The position numbers and the translations under genes are program-made. The notes under the pieces were generated by a model. The model searched no databases, was not told the origin of the DNA, and saw nothing but the letters and a program-made list of their open reading frames with translations. Below, one piece after another: positions 27,475 through 38,223 of a stretch of DNA of 64,000 nt; positions within the stretch are counted from its first letter, which is position 1, and every line of letters begins with the position of its first letter. The DNA lies in the NCBI GenBank assembly GCA_913045375.1, contig CAJWQE010000001.1, positions 23,501-87,500 on the forward strand, given 5' to 3'. This DNA comes from an uncultured Halieaceae bacterium (GTDB lineage Bacteria; Pseudomonadota; Gammaproteobacteria; Pseudomonadales; Halieaceae).

Positions 27475-29685
27475 TTAGACGATCGTAAAGCCTGCCTTGC
27501 TTATAGGTAGTGCTCTGATGCGTTCGCCGCAGGCATTAAAGACCGCATTACAGACTGCAGGTGCAAGAGGTGGCAGTGCCGGCTCTCCCGCACCGGTAGG
27601 GCGGTAGCCTGAGTTCAAAACGTCAACATGGACCCGCGGACTTTGCGGCATACGCAATAGGGGGTAGCTGTCGTAGTTGCTCTGTACAACAGCTCCGTTC
27701 TTGATACTGATGCTTTGTGCAGCCATGGTGCTCAAGCCATCGACGACTGACCCCTGCAACTGGTTCTCGAGTCCCGAGAGGTTGACCACCTGACCGACAT
27801 CGGCGGCAACCCAGACGTCGTGCACGGTAATATTTTTACCGTCGACGCTGACTTCAGCCACCTCAGCGATGTGACCAGAGTGGCTCAAGAAGAAGGCAAG
27901 CCCTAAGCCATGACCCTCGGGTAACTTGCGTCCCCATCCAGCCGCTTTAGTCACCGCTTCAATAGTCGCGCGTGCTCTGGCCGTATTGAGGCTGGCCATG
28001 TCACCCTCTTTTATCCATCCTTTGTCACCAATCGCATTGAGCAAGAAATCGCGGTGATCCTGTCCCGCCTTGTGCGCTAGTTCAGCGATAAAGGATTGCT
28101 CGGCAAAGGCATAGACATTGGAGATCGGTGCTCGCCAAGCGCCGGTTGGTGTTTGAGACTTCACGAAGCTTTGCTCTACAGCTACGTTGGGTATGACCTT
28201 GCCGGGGAAATCGTAGGGTCGGTAACTGGCACCGTAGTTGGCATTTTCCCCATCCGCTGACGCGGCAGCCACCAGGTTTTTCCAGCCGACTAATTGCCCA
28301 TCAGCGGCGACGGCTCCTTGGAGTCGGTAATAGGTGGGTGCTCTGAAGTAATCAAAAGCCATGTCATCTTCACGTTTCCACTGGAGTTTGACCGGTGCGC
28401 CAACACGCCGTGAAATGAGCGCAGCTTCGAAGATGTACTCGTTGGATAATCGACGCCCAAAACCGCCACCGCCACGGAGTTGGTGCACGGTAATATTGCC
28501 CGGGGTTACGTCGAGTAATTTTGCGAGATTTGAGGTGATGAAGACTGGTGTTTGACTACTGGTCCAAACCTCAACGGCACTGGTTGCCGCGGACACAAGT
28601 ACGCCTTGAGGTTCTAACTGTGCGTGCGATACAAAATCGGTTGAATAGGTTGCATCGGCAGTCATTGCCGCGTTTGCGAAGGCGGCTTCGACATCACCTG
28701 TACGCTCGATTTCAGCCTCGACTTTCCCGGCAGCGAGGGCGGCAAGCGCCTCTGCCTCAATTACATCCGAGTCATCTTGCGACGCGGCTGATAGGTCCCA
28801 ATCTACTTTTAAAGCTTCGCGTGCTTTGAAGGTCGACCATGTGTCCTTACCCACAATAGCGACCCCGCTTTGAATTGTGTGGGACTCTCTAATGTCAAAG
28901 TTGTAGGGTCCGGGCGTTCCATCGAGAATGAAGGCATCAATAACTCCCGGTAGCGCTCTCACAGCTTCCAGATTGGCCGATTTTGCGACGCCACCAATTG
29001 ACGGACACTTAACGAAGCTCGCGTAAACCATACCGTCGACCTTGGCATCGATACCAAATATCGGTTTGCCCGTGGCAATGCCTTCTGCTGACGCGTTCGA
29101 AATACGTTTGCCCAGCAAACGATAGTCTGCGGGCGCTTTGAGTCGCACGTCCGCCTCATCAGGTACGGCTATAAGTGACGCTGCCGCCACCAGATCTTTG
29201 TAGTGAGCCGACTTGCCCGAGGGACCATGCCGGACCAACGAGTCAGCCGTTATGAGTTCGTCGCGCGGCACATTCCATTGGCTTGCCGCCGCACGGCACA
29301 ACATTTCCCTCGCCGTTGCGCCCATTTTTCTCATTTCATCCCAGCGCATGGGGATAGACAGAGAACCCCCGGCGAATTGCATACCGTATTGCTGCTGAAC
29401 AGGCGCCGCCTCGCATTGGACATCTTCCCACTTAGCGTCGAGTTCCTCTGCCACAATCATGGGTAAAGACGTATTAACGCCTTGGCCTACTTCTGGGTTA
29501 GGACCGTAGATGGTGACGCTGCCATCCGCGTTGATGTTCACGTAAGCGTTCAGGGTTCCCGACGCCTCAGCTGATGCCAGAGACATCATCGAAATACTGC
29601 CTGTAGACGATAGGGCTAGACCCAGTGAAATTTTAAGGAAGTCGCGTCGCTCGGTGTTGGCGATCTGATTGGACGGCTGATTCAT
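27475..29685 (-). CDS. Second molybdenum hydroxylase large subunit, Tat-exported
   Basis: A 736-residue IorB-type subunit, paralogous to the one at 25082-27358 but clearly diverged. The N-terminus has a classic Tat motif ([13 protein letters not shown]). Cofactor regions include [37 protein letters not shown] and [19 protein letters not shown] with the catalytic Glu. The gene is coupled (4-nt overlap) to its small subunit. Having two such enzymes side by side in opposite orientation suggests a local duplication or separate capture, with different substrates. Confidence 0.93.
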   Translation of the reverse strand: MNQPSNQIANTERRDFLKISLGLALSSTGSISMMSLASAEASGTLNAYVNINADGSVTIYGPNPEVGQGVNTSLPMIVAEELDAKWEDVQCEAAPVQQQYGMQFAGGSLSIPMRWDEMRKMGATAREMLCRAAASQWNVPRDELITADSLVRHGPSGKSAHYKDLVAAASLIAVPDEADVRLKAPADYRLLGKRISNASAEGIATGKPIFGIDAKVDGMVYASFVKCPSIGGVAKSANLEAVRALPGVIDAFILDGTPGPYNFDIRESHTIQSGVAIVGKDTWSTFKAREALKVDWDLSAASQDDSDVIEAEALAALAAGKVEAEIERTGDVEAAFANAAMTADATYSTDFVSHAQLEPQGVLVSAATSAVEVWTSSQTPVFITSNLAKLLDVTPGNITVHQLRGGGGFGRRLSNEYIFEAALISRRVGAPVKLQWKREDDMAFDYFRAPTYYRLQGAVAADGQLVGWKNLVAAASADGENANYGASYRPYDFPGKVIPNVAVEQSFVKSQTPTGAWRAPISNVYAFAEQSFIAELAHKAGQDHRDFLLNAIGDKGWIKEGDMASLNTARARATIEAVTKAAGWGRKLPEGHGLGLAFFLSHSGHIAEVAEVSVDGKNITVHDVWVAADVGQVVNLSGLENQLQGSVVDGLSTMAAQSISIKNGAVVQSNYDSYPLLRMPQSPRVHVDVLNSGYRPTGAGEPALPPLAPAVCNAVFNACGERIRALPISKAGFTIV

Positions 29686-30188
29686 GCTGACACCTCCTCT
29701 GCTTCCATTGCGTTGTAGAACAGGGCAGAGGCGGTCATCGCACCGCTGGCCGCTTTAATCGCCGACTTAATGCGCACATAGGTACCGCAGCGGCAAAGGT
29801 TGCCCGCCATAGCTGCATCGATCTCATCATCGGTAGGGCTCGGATTGCGCTCAAGGAGTGCGGCTGCTGACATGATTTGGCCGGCCTGACAATAACCACA
29901 CTGTGCGACATCATGGTCAATCCATGCCTGTTGAACGGGGTGTAGTGTCGCCGTTGCCAATCCTTCAACCGTAGTAACGGCGCGGCCTTCAAGTGCGCCG
30001 ACTGTCAGCTGACATGAACGAACGGCGTAACCGTCAAGCCATACAGTGCAGGCACCACATTGGCCCACGCCACAGCCGTATTTGACGCCCTGAATTTCCG
30101 CATGATCGCGCAGGGCCCAAAGCAAGGGCATTGCGGGATCAATACCGTTAAACGAATGGTCTTTCCCGTTGATGGTGATAGTGGTCAC
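29682..30188 (-). CDS. Second molybdenum hydroxylase small subunit, [2Fe-2S]
   Basis: A [2Fe-2S] subunit of about 168 residues with [26 protein letters not shown] and [11 protein letters not shown] cluster motifs. The likely start is the GTG at 30188, which gives the family N-terminus ([14 protein letters not shown]) and is preceded by TTGAGGCGG; an upstream TTG at 30203 would absorb that ribosome-binding site. It forms a two-gene operon with the large subunit downstream. Cysteine spacing is as in IorA. Confidence 0.92.
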   Translation of the reverse strand: MTTITINGKDHSFNGIDPAMPLLWALRDHAEIQGVKYGCGVGQCGACTVWLDGYAVRSCQLTVGALEGRAVTTVEGLATATLHPVQQAWIDHDVAQCGYCQAGQIMSAAALLERNPSPTDDEIDAAMAGNLCRCGTYVRIKSAIKAASGAMTASALFYNAMEAEEVSA

Positions 30189-30363
30189 GTGAGTCCGCCT
30201 CAATAGTTTTTGTTTGATTCAATAGTGGCACAAATCGCCTTAAATAAAAGGTAATGACGTCCCAATTGACGCAGCTTGGTGTGAATTTTAGAACGATGTC
30301 AGGTGCTGCTTGCTGGGGATTACTCCATGGCCTGTCCGGAGCCCAACTAACGAGGGAGGGGCA

Positions 30364-33300
30364 TCAAAGCTCGGTGGCGGCTTCCAGTTCCCGCTCGAGT
30401 TTCAGCCGTGCATTTGCTCGAGGCTTGGAGAAGCGTGCGACGGCAAGGTAAATGACCGGTGTCAGAAACAGTGTGAAGAATGCCGTGAGACCCAGACCAC
30501 CAAAGACGACCCAGCCCACAGCCTCGCGTGCTTCAGACCCGGGGCCCGAGGATAAGATAAGTGGGAGTGCGCCGAGCACCGTTGAGATCAGTGTCATTGC
30601 AATCGGTCGGAGTCGAATGTTTGCAGCATCCTCAATGGCATCTCGCACACTGGCACCCGCATCACGCCGTTGATCGGCGAATTCGACCAATAGAATGCCG
30701 TTCTTAGCGATTAACCCAATGAGCATGACGAGTCCGACTTGTGAATACACATTGAGTGACGTGCCGGTGATGAACAGGGCGAAGATAGCCGCCGCAAGAC
30801 CGAATGGCACAATAGTCATGATGACGAGCGCTGAGGTCAGGCTTTCAAACTGCGCAACGAGCACCAAGAACACAATCAAGAGTGCGAGACCATAGGCGTA
30901 GAGCGAGTCTCGCTGAGATTCTCCCAAGCGTGCGGCCTCGCCCTCGGGAACAACCGTAATGGAGCTGGGGACAACCTCTTTGGCTAATGCCATGAGATCG
31001 TCCACGGCGGTTTGCAAGGCCACCCCTTCAACGGTTTGCATATCGATACTGATAGAGCGCCGCTGATAGAGCCGCCGCAACTCATCGGGAACACCTTCCT
31101 CCACGACAGTCACGAGCGATGCCAAGGGGATAAGTTGACCGGTTTGCGAGCGAACGAACAGGTTCACCAGATCATTTGGGCCCTGAATCCGGTTCTTACC
31201 CGCCTTCAATACAATGGGGATCGATTGATCACGCCCGTTTAAATCGACGACCCGAACGCCGTCAACCATGACGCGCAGTGTCTGAGCCAGTTCGTCGATG
31301 GATACGTTGAGATCCGCGAGTCGCTCTCTGTCAATTTTGATAGCTACCTGGGCTTGCGATGGGGTGTAGTCGATGCGTGGATTCTCGACACTGTCGAGTC
31401 GCTCTCGTATCGCATCAGCGTAGACGCGGGCTGCCGCGTATATTTCCTCGTATTCGCTACCCAGTAGGACAAACTGGATGCCTCCGCGCCAGCCCCCACG
31501 CATATTCAGGCTGTTGCTTCCGTACACGCGAGCAGTCACGCCCGGCAACTGGCTCAGCTGTGGCTGAATCTCTGCTGCTAGCTCTTGCTGAGATATCTCT
31601 CTGTCTTCCCACGGCTTGAGTGTTCCCACGACGTAAATGATGTTTGGGTCCCAGCGACCAGCAACGCTATACAGCCGCTCTATGACGCCCGAGTCGAGAT
31701 AAGGTTGGAAAATGGCCTCAATTTGGTCGGACTGACGCTCGGTATAGGGTAGGCCGACGCCAGCAGGGCCACGCGCAAACATATTCAGTTTGCCGCGATC
31801 CTCGGTGGGCAGTAATTCGCTATCCAACGATGTGTAAACACTGGCGGCTGCGGCAGCAATACCCATTGATACAAGGACCGATGTCACCGGGTAAGTTAGA
31901 ACCGATCGCAAACTACCACTATAGATGCGCTGAAAGATGTTGGGGGTTTCTGATCGGCCAGGGACTGGGGACTCGGATTTGCCTAACCGCGCCATGAGCG
32001 CAGGTACCAGAGACAATGCCACAAACGATGAAATGCCAACTGCCACTGTGAGAACCAGACCAAACTCTCGGAACAGGCGCCCCGACGTTCCCGGTAAAAA
32101 CGCAATGGGAACAAAGACGGCAACCAGCACCATGGTCGTCGCGATAACCGCGAAGAAGACGGATTGCGTGCCGAGGACAGACGAAGCGCTGGTACCTTCA
32201 CCACGTTTTTGTCGGCGCTGAATACTCTCAAGTACCACAATGGCATCGTCGACAATGAGTCCTGTTGCCAGGACAAGCGCCAGCAACGTCAAGATGTTGA
32301 TAGAAAAGCCAAGCACCCAACTCGCAGCAAGCGTGCCGAGAAGAGAGATGGGAATCGCAACCGCAGGCACGAGAGTAAAGCGCCAGCTGCCGGAAAACAG
32401 ACGAATTGTCAGAATAACGATGAGTACCGAGAACGCGAGTGTCCGCAACACTTCCGATACCGCGCCATTAATGAAGATGGCCTCATCAGAGATGACCTCT
32501 AGCTTGATGTCATCTCGTTGGGCATTGAAACGCGCAACCGCTTCATGAGCCCCTTCCGAAATTTGAATCGTATTTGAGCCGGCTTGTCGAACCACACCCA
32601 CGCCCAGCACTCGCTGACCATTCAGTCGAACCACCGAGGTCGCGTCGTCAGGCGTGTAGGCAATGCGAGCCACATCGCGTAACCGCACCTTATCGGTGAT
32701 AAGAAGATTACCAATGTCGGCTTCCGAGTCCACAGCCGCATCTGCGCGCACCAAGAGCGTCTGATCGCTGGTTCTAAAACTTCCAGCGGGTACATCGAGC
32801 GGTGCCTGTGTCAGCACTGAGCGAACGTCCGTTACGGTGAGTCCGTAGGTGCTCATGCGACCGGGGTCAAGTTCAACTCTGAGAATCTGCCGACGCGAGC
32901 CGAAGAGCGGCACATCGGCAACGCCAGGCAAAGAGATAAAGGCAGGAACGACATCGCGCTCGACGATAGTAGCTAGGTCCTGCTCTGACATGCCATCCGC
33001 GAGTACGGCGATGCGCATGATTTCCTCGGCGTCTTCGTCTGCCTTGAAGACGGCTAACTGTTCGACGTTATCCGGTAGCTGGCGCTGAACTCGGCTGACG
33101 GCCTCCCGAACATCGGCGGCCGCACGATCAACATCGGAGCTAGGATTGAACACGGCGCGAATACGGGTGTTTCCCTCCTCGCTGTTGGAGTTCACTTCTT
33201 TAACGCCACTAACACGAGCGACCGCACCCTCGAGAATACGGGTGACCTCCGCGTCCATGGTCTCTGGGGACGCCCCTGGTAGATTGGCACGGACGTTGAC

Positions 33301-33462
33301 GACCGGTTCATCGACGTCCGGTAATTCTCTAACTTCAATGGCAAAAATGGCAACCAAACCCGCAATAGCGATCAACAGGTTCATGACAGTGACAAGCCAT
33401 GGGCGCTTTACGCCAAGAGCGGGAAGGCCGGCACCGGCCAGGGCGTTAAGTGTGGCTTTCAT
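30364..33462 (-). CDS. RND-type multidrug efflux transporter
   Basis: A 1032-residue inner-membrane RND transporter of the AcrB/MexF class. It has an N-terminal transmembrane helix, two large periplasmic loops, and twelve helices. The central helices contain LALVLATGLIVDDAIVVLESI (helix 4 with the proton-relay Asp pair) and the late VGLVMLIGLIAKNGILLVEFADQRR. It works with the HlyD-type adaptor encoded 18 nt upstream; no outer-membrane TolC-like gene is present, so a distant partner is assumed. Substrate unknown. The stop is 175 nt from the second Mo-hydroxylase operon on the same strand. Confidence 0.94.
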   Translation of the reverse strand: MKATLNALAGAGLPALGVKRPWLVTVMNLLIAIAGLVAIFAIEVRELPDVDEPVVNVRANLPGASPETMDAEVTRILEGAVARVSGVKEVNSNSEEGNTRIRAVFNPSSDVDRAAADVREAVSRVQRQLPDNVEQLAVFKADEDAEEIMRIAVLADGMSEQDLATIVERDVVPAFISLPGVADVPLFGSRRQILRVELDPGRMSTYGLTVTDVRSVLTQAPLDVPAGSFRTSDQTLLVRADAAVDSEADIGNLLITDKVRLRDVARIAYTPDDATSVVRLNGQRVLGVGVVRQAGSNTIQISEGAHEAVARFNAQRDDIKLEVISDEAIFINGAVSEVLRTLAFSVLIVILTIRLFSGSWRFTLVPAVAIPISLLGTLAASWVLGFSINILTLLALVLATGLIVDDAIVVLESIQRRQKRGEGTSASSVLGTQSVFFAVIATTMVLVAVFVPIAFLPGTSGRLFREFGLVLTVAVGISSFVALSLVPALMARLGKSESPVPGRSETPNIFQRIYSGSLRSVLTYPVTSVLVSMGIAAAAASVYTSLDSELLPTEDRGKLNMFARGPAGVGLPYTERQSDQIEAIFQPYLDSGVIERLYSVAGRWDPNIIYVVGTLKPWEDREISQQELAAEIQPQLSQLPGVTARVYGSNSLNMRGGWRGGIQFVLLGSEYEEIYAAARVYADAIRERLDSVENPRIDYTPSQAQVAIKIDRERLADLNVSIDELAQTLRVMVDGVRVVDLNGRDQSIPIVLKAGKNRIQGPNDLVNLFVRSQTGQLIPLASLVTVVEEGVPDELRRLYQRRSISIDMQTVEGVALQTAVDDLMALAKEVVPSSITVVPEGEAARLGESQRDSLYAYGLALLIVFLVLVAQFESLTSALVIMTIVPFGLAAAIFALFITGTSLNVYSQVGLVMLIGLIAKNGILLVEFADQRRDAGASVRDAIEDAANIRLRPIAMTLISTVLGALPLILSSGPGSEAREAVGWVVFGGLGLTAFFTLFLTPVIYLAVARFSKPRANARLKLERELEAATEL

Positions 33463-33480
33463 TGGTCTTTGCTGCGCATT

Positions 33481-34596
33481 TTAGCTGCGATCAGCCTGTT
33501 CGGTTTTGGGTGATCGAGCAGTTGCTGTCGCTGCATTGATGTCTTTAATCTTCATGCCGGGCCGAACACTCTGAATTCCCTCGAGAATAACCCGCTGGCC
33601 CTCGGCTAATTCACTGCGAATCAGCATTCGCCCCTCGACGCGTCGCACCATTTCAACGGGCGAGCGCATCGCTCGATCGCCTTGGGTAGACCATACATAG
33701 GGGCCGTCGGCGCCCCATTGGACGGATAACTCTGGGACGCTCAAGTACTCACCTTTTTCGATCGAAGCATCAATTTCGAACGCCATGCCCGGCCGAAGGT
33801 TGTCACCGCTGTTGTCGATCGCCGCTCGGGCTCTGAAAGCGCGCGTCGCTGAGTCCACGCGAGAATCAACCGCGACAATTCGCCCAGAGGTATTGTCGTC
33901 TGGTGACTCCCATTGGCGCGCTTGCACTTCAAGGTCCGTCACGATGCGGCCAATAAAGCTCTCGGGCACCGTAAAATCAACGAGCAACACACTCCGATCA
34001 TCCAGCGTAGTAATGACGGTTGAAGTGTCTACCCGATCACCAATTTCCACATCGGTGATGCCAATGCGCCCTGAGAATGGTGCTGTTACCTGGCGACGAG
34101 AGAGCTCTACTTCGGCTTGCGCCAAACGAATCTCGGCCAAATCAACGTCACTTTGCGCCGTATCGATAGTGCTCTGCGGGATATTCGCCTCAGTCGCGTT
34201 GAGAGAAAGATAGCGCTTCAGTGTTCGTTTCGCTTCTGCAAGTTCCACCTCAGCCTGACGAACCGCAAGTGCCTGATCACGATCATCCAACTTAAGGAGT
34301 GTCTCGCCCTTCGTTACTGGTGTGTCGGGTGCGAGCTTTGCAAACGTGACTACCCCCGAGCTCTCTGGGTACAGCGTCACGCTTTGGCGAGCCCGCGCAG
34401 TACCTACGGATTTTATTGAATCGATGAGCGGTGCGCGCTCGACAGGTGCGGTTACGACGGGCAGCTCGCGCGCACCCCATGAACCGCGTGATTCGCGTAT
34501 TTCCTCATCAGGGGTATCTGAGCAGCCGAGCAGGGCCGCGCATGCCAGCAGAGCCGACATACCTGAGAACCGCATAACCGCGCGAAATTTGAGCAT
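33481..34596 (-). CDS. RND efflux periplasmic adaptor (HlyD/AcrA family) lipoprotein
   Basis: A 371-residue membrane-fusion protein. The N-terminal signal ends in a lipobox (ALLGC), so it should be a lipoprotein. The biotinyl-lipoyl and alpha-hairpin parts follow (SGVVTFAKLAPDTPVTKGETLLKLD; long Ala/Glu/Leu-rich helices at about 110-170), then APFSGRIGITDVEIGDRV and a beta-barrel domain. First gene of the adaptor-pump operon. Start is uncertain between ATG 34596 and an ATG 7 codons later. Confidence 0.92.
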   Translation of the reverse strand: MLKFRAVMRFSGMSALLACAALLGCSDTPDEEIRESRGSWGARELPVVTAPVERAPLIDSIKSVGTARARQSVTLYPESSGVVTFAKLAPDTPVTKGETLLKLDDRDQALAVRQAEVELAEAKRTLKRYLSLNATEANIPQSTIDTAQSDVDLAEIRLAQAEVELSRRQVTAPFSGRIGITDVEIGDRVDTSTVITTLDDRSVLLVDFTVPESFIGRIVTDLEVQARQWESPDDNTSGRIVAVDSRVDSATRAFRARAAIDNSGDNLRPGMAFEIDASIEKGEYLSVPELSVQWGADGPYVWSTQGDRAMRSPVEMVRRVEGRMLIRSELAEGQRVILEGIQSVRPGMKIKDINAATATARSPKTEQADRS

Positions 34597-34684
34597 GGCG
34601 CGAGTATATCCGAGATTTCAGATTCGCAAGCTTTTTATTTTCAGTTTGAGGCAATGCCGACGTCGACAAAGACACGACTGTTGC

Positions 34685-36229
34685 TTACAGGATGACCTCA
34701 ATAAGACGAGGGCCTTTTTCTGCCATTGCCTCGGCCATCGCGCGATCCAGCGCTTCAACTGTATCGACGCGCTCTGCTGCCATCCCCATACCTTTGGCGA
34801 TATCGGTCCACTGAATGGCCGGGTTGGTTAGATCGAGCAATGACAAGGCCGTGGGTCCCGGTTTTTCCACACCCACGCGCGCAAGCTCAATATTTAGTAT
34901 GGCGTACGATCCGTTGTTAAGAATCAATACAGTTACGTCGAGATCCTCGCGTACCATCGTCCATAATGCTTGGACCGTATACATCGCTGATCCATCAGCC
35001 TCCAATGCAAGCACTTTTCGGTCAGGACAGGCGACCGCGGCACCCAATGCAAGAGGTAGGCCTTGCCCAATTGCGCCACCAGTGAGCGTGAGCCAGTCGT
35101 GAGGTGCGGCGTTTCCAGTCATGAGGAAGGCACCCAAACCATTGGTTGCGCCTTCGTCAGAAACAATCGCATTTTCCGGAAGTCGATTGGCAATCACCTT
35201 ACCGAGCTCTACTGCGTTGATAGGGCCGGTCTCCAGGGCATGTTCAACGCGTTGCGCTACGTTCGTCACTTCGTTCGGCGCGCCAAGGGCATTGGCAATG
35301 CGCGTCAGGGTATCAATCGCATCGACACCGTGGTCGCCCATTTGAAGTAGGCTCGCGCCTTCAGGTGATAGCCATCCTGGTTTCCCGGGGTAGGCAAAGA
35401 AGGATACTGGTGGCTTGCTGCCGACAACGACGAGGGTATCGAGTCCTTGTAGGTGCTCCGCGGCCATTTCACCGAAGTAGGGCAGGCGCTCGGTCTCAAC
35501 GCGCCCGACGCCTCGCTGTTGACGCGTGAAGAAGGTTTCGGTGATCAGCCGCGCGCCGGTTGCTTCAGCAATACGTCCTGCTTGAAGTAGACCTGACTCG
35601 CGGAGCGCATGACCGCCCATGAATAAGGCCGCGGAATCACTATTCCGAAGCGCTTCAGCTGCCTCCATGATCTCATCTTCACTCAGGGTTTTAGGCGCTG
35701 GAATATCAGGGATATCCACGTCACCACCTGCGGGATCCCAGGCATGATTCGCGGGCGCTACAAAGGCGGTGACGTTACCGGGATATTCCATGCTGGCTTG
35801 CCAAGCCTTCAGTCCAACTTCGGGCAAGTCGTCCGGACTGGTTGATACCCCCGTCCAAGCGCAGACAGCCGAGGTGAGTCCGTCGATATCGGATGTCAGC
35901 GGTGCATCCAACTCCAAGTGGTGGGTAGCGTGATCGCCAATCATGTTCAACACGGGCACTCGGGCTCGCGATGCATTGTGAAGATTGGCGATGCCGTTGG
36001 CATAGCCCGGTCCAAGGTGAAGTAGCGTCAGGGCTGGCGTGTCGGTCATGCGCGCAAACCCATCTGCAGCACCTGTAACAACGCCCTCAAAAAGACCAAG
36101 CACAGCTCGAATTCGGGGTTCTTTATCCAGCGCGGCGACGAGCTGCATCTCTGAGGTGCCAGGATTGGCGAAGCAAGCGCTGACACCAGCGTCTGCGAGT
36201 TTCTTTATGAGTAAATCTGCGCCATTCAT
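34685..36229 (-). CDS. Thiamine diphosphate-dependent enzyme (acetolactate synthase / benzoylformate decarboxylase-like)
   Basis: A 514-residue ThDP enzyme. The N-terminal domain includes GVSACFANPGTSEM and LFEGVVTGAADGFAR with the activating Glu. The C-terminal pyrimidine/diphosphate domain has LEADGSAMYT...LNNGSYAI, the ThDP-Mg motif with Glu-Ala-Asp in place of the classical GDG. It resembles the short 'acetolactate synthase large subunit-like' proteins (IlvX/MdlC type), which lack a regulatory subunit and are probably 2-ketoacid decarboxylases or lyases. Slightly shorter than the usual 550-570 aa. It lies 168 nt downstream of the GH17 genes on the same strand; functional connection is not evident. 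Confidence 0.85.
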   Translation of the reverse strand: MNGADLLIKKLADAGVSACFANPGTSEMQLVAALDKEPRIRAVLGLFEGVVTGAADGFARMTDTPALTLLHLGPGYANGIANLHNASRARVPVLNMIGDHATHHLELDAPLTSDIDGLTSAVCAWTGVSTSPDDLPEVGLKAWQASMEYPGNVTAFVAPANHAWDPAGGDVDIPDIPAPKTLSEDEIMEAAEALRNSDSAALFMGGHALRESGLLQAGRIAEATGARLITETFFTRQQRGVGRVETERLPYFGEMAAEHLQGLDTLVVVGSKPPVSFFAYPGKPGWLSPEGASLLQMGDHGVDAIDTLTRIANALGAPNEVTNVAQRVEHALETGPINAVELGKVIANRLPENAIVSDEGATNGLGAFLMTGNAAPHDWLTLTGGAIGQGLPLALGAAVACPDRKVLALEADGSAMYTVQALWTMVREDLDVTVLILNNGSYAILNIELARVGVEKPGPTALSLLDLTNPAIQWTDIAKGMGMAAERVDTVEALDRAMAEAMAEKGPRLIEVIL

Positions 36230-36397
36230 TACCGCTCAACCCCTAATGTGTTTTTTATTAAATCCCAGTATACGCATCAACACAGGCGTAGATGGGCACT
36301 GTTTATCCTCGGAGCTATCTTTCTACGACATCCTACCGATGAGATCGCGCTATGCCACATTAGGCAGGACCCACTCACTACAAGTCGTGACCTAGTC
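36230..36397. other. Short intergenic region
   Basis: 168 nt between the second GH17 gene and the ThDP enzyme gene, both on the minus strand. No terminator, gene or operator was recognised. Confidence 0.4.
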
Positions 36398-37318
36398 TTA
36401 CAGCTGGAGCGATAGTGCCGGCTTGCCGGAACGATCCGCTCGATAAATACCCCAGTGTTTCTCCGGTTCCAAGGGATGGTCTGACCCTTTCCAGTTTTCG
36501 TCAAAGGCTTCGAAGATATAAACCAGTATCTCTTCTTCCTCTGCCCACTCGAGCAACTCCCGCAGATAAGTCTCTTGAAATAGCTCACCTACGTTCTCTG
36601 CTGGGATTCCGCGCCCGTTCGACGCTGTGGCCCAGCCAGCCTCGGTGATGATGACCTGCTTATTTGGGTAGGCGCTCTGAACCGCATTGAAGTTCTCACG
36701 GGTGTACGCCATTGCCTCGGCTACCGTTTTGTATTCCCACACCGGGTAGGTATGAATCGCAATGACATCCAGTTCTTCAGCAAGCCCGGTGAGCTTATCT
36801 AGCCAAGGAACGTAGTTTTCGCAGAAAGTCACGGGTTGAGAGATGCGTGCACGCAAAAAGGCCGCATACGCTGTCACAGCCTCGGGCTCGATAAGATGGT
36901 CAGTCCAGTCAACGGTCGCCTCGTTGCCCACGGATACGATGTCGACAATCGCGTCATAGCGATTAGCCCACGCCACGGCACGATCCAACTCCTGCTGGTT
37001 GTTGATGCGATTCTTTTTTAGTGTCTCTTCACTGTAAACACCGCCCCATGGGCAGTTAGGGTTGTTCACCTCTGCGCCGATATACGCACCGAGCATTACT
37101 GTGAAGGGGAGATTCTCGCGCTCGATAACCTTGAGTACTCGCTCGGCATGCAGATCACAGGCGTAGACCCGTAGGGCGTCCCAATGTCCCTCGAGAAGCC
37201 GCAAATCCTCCAAAATTTCTGACTCCGAGGGGAAGACGCCCGCATCAGGGCTTTGCCCATCTCGGAATCCCGAGTAGCAAATGGCGCGTTTGTAGGGCAG
37301 GCGTTTCGTCTTATTCAT
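36398..37318 (-). CDS. Glycoside hydrolase family 17-like protein (2)
   Basis: A 306-residue TIM-barrel protein with both GH17 catalytic motifs: acid/base E133 in VGNE and nucleophile E226 in ITEAGW. GH17 enzymes act on beta-1,3-glucans as endo- or exo-hydrolases or transglycosylases. There is no signal peptide: the protein starts MNKTKRLPYKRAICYSGFR, directly on the first barrel strand, so it should be cytoplasmic. Its ATG overlaps the stop of the first GH17 gene (ATGA). The two paralogues are only moderately similar, suggesting distinct roles such as different chain lengths or linkages. Confidence 0.85.
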   Translation of the reverse strand: MNKTKRLPYKRAICYSGFRDGQSPDAGVFPSESEILEDLRLLEGHWDALRVYACDLHAERVLKVIERENLPFTVMLGAYIGAEVNNPNCPWGGVYSEETLKKNRINNQQELDRAVAWANRYDAIVDIVSVGNEATVDWTDHLIEPEAVTAYAAFLRARISQPVTFCENYVPWLDKLTGLAEELDVIAIHTYPVWEYKTVAEAMAYTRENFNAVQSAYPNKQVIITEAGWATASNGRGIPAENVGELFQETYLRELLEWAEEEEILVYIFEAFDENWKGSDHPLEPEKHWGIYRADRSGKPALSLQL

Positions 37319-38223
37319 AACAGATTTGAGTACTTAAACTTTTCGTTTTCATCCCACAATCCCCAGTGGGCACCCACGTCACCTTCACCAGCTTCGCCGG
37401 ACACCTTCCATTCTTCATCAAACGACGCAAAATAAAACATCTCTACGTCGTCTTCTGCCGCCCATTCCATCGCTTTAAGAAAGTAAAGGTAGGCACCCTG
37501 CAACGATGACTCAGCGCCGTAAAAGTTTCCACCAGAACTTGGCCAGCCAGTCTCTGAAATGATGACGCGCTTTCCGTTCGCAACTTTTTGCACCCGACGA
37601 TACATGTCCTGCATATAAAGCGTTGCGTAGGGCAGAGCACAGCCTTCCCAAAACGGATAGCAGTTAGTGAGGAGGACGTCGCAGGCTTCAGTCACTTGCG
37701 GCCGGTCCTCGAACTCATAATAGGCATCGACATAACCCATGGGAACATTCGAGGGGAGTCGCTCCCTGACCTCGGCCATGAAGTCGAGGAGCTCGGTCTC
37801 TTCCAAGTCGCCGCGATAAAGAACCTCGTTACCCACTGCGGCGACGTCAACGGCGCCCGCCTGCGCGAGTTCGATCAATTTATCAACTTCATTCCGGTTC
37901 TTATCCGCATCTTCGCCAAGCCAGGCACCAACTAAGGTCTTTAAGCCTATGGCTTTGGCTACTTGCGGGATGTGCTCATTGCCTTGAGTGGTAGAAAAAG
38001 AACGAATCCAGTTGAAACGAGGCGCCAGAATCGCCATTCGATGCTCGATCTGCTCGCGCGTGAGTTCATCGCCGGGTTTTTGACCCTTGGTGTAGGCGCT
38101 GAAGGAAATGCCATGCATCTTTTCTTCGAGCAAAAGCTCGAGACGGGTATCTAAATCGAGCTCGCTCGCGCTGCGATTATCTTGCCCGATTAAATAATGG
38201 TGTTTCCCTGTCCGTTTGCCCAT
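37315..38223 (-). CDS. Glycoside hydrolase family 17-like protein (1)
   Basis: A 302-residue GH17-type protein, with acid/base E133 in VGNEVLY and nucleophile E224 in ISETGWPSSG, the most typical GH17 signature. The N-terminal 35 residues are polar and charged (MGKRTGKHHYLIGQDN), not a signal peptide, so a cytoplasmic beta-1,3-glucanase or glucosyltransferase is expected. A good GAGGAG ribosome-binding site precedes the ATG. First gene of the GH17 pair; it diverges from the phosphorylase-like gene across 326 nt. Confidence 0.88.
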   Translation of the reverse strand: MGKRTGKHHYLIGQDNRSASELDLDTRLELLLEEKMHGISFSAYTKGQKPGDELTREQIEHRMAILAPRFNWIRSFSTTQGNEHIPQVAKAIGLKTLVGAWLGEDADKNRNEVDKLIELAQAGAVDVAAVGNEVLYRGDLEETELLDFMAEVRERLPSNVPMGYVDAYYEFEDRPQVTEACDVLLTNCYPFWEGCALPYATLYMQDMYRRVQKVANGKRVIISETGWPSSGGNFYGAESSLQGAYLYFLKAMEWAAEDDVEMFYFASFDEEWKVSGEAGEGDVGAHWGLWDENEKFKYSNLL

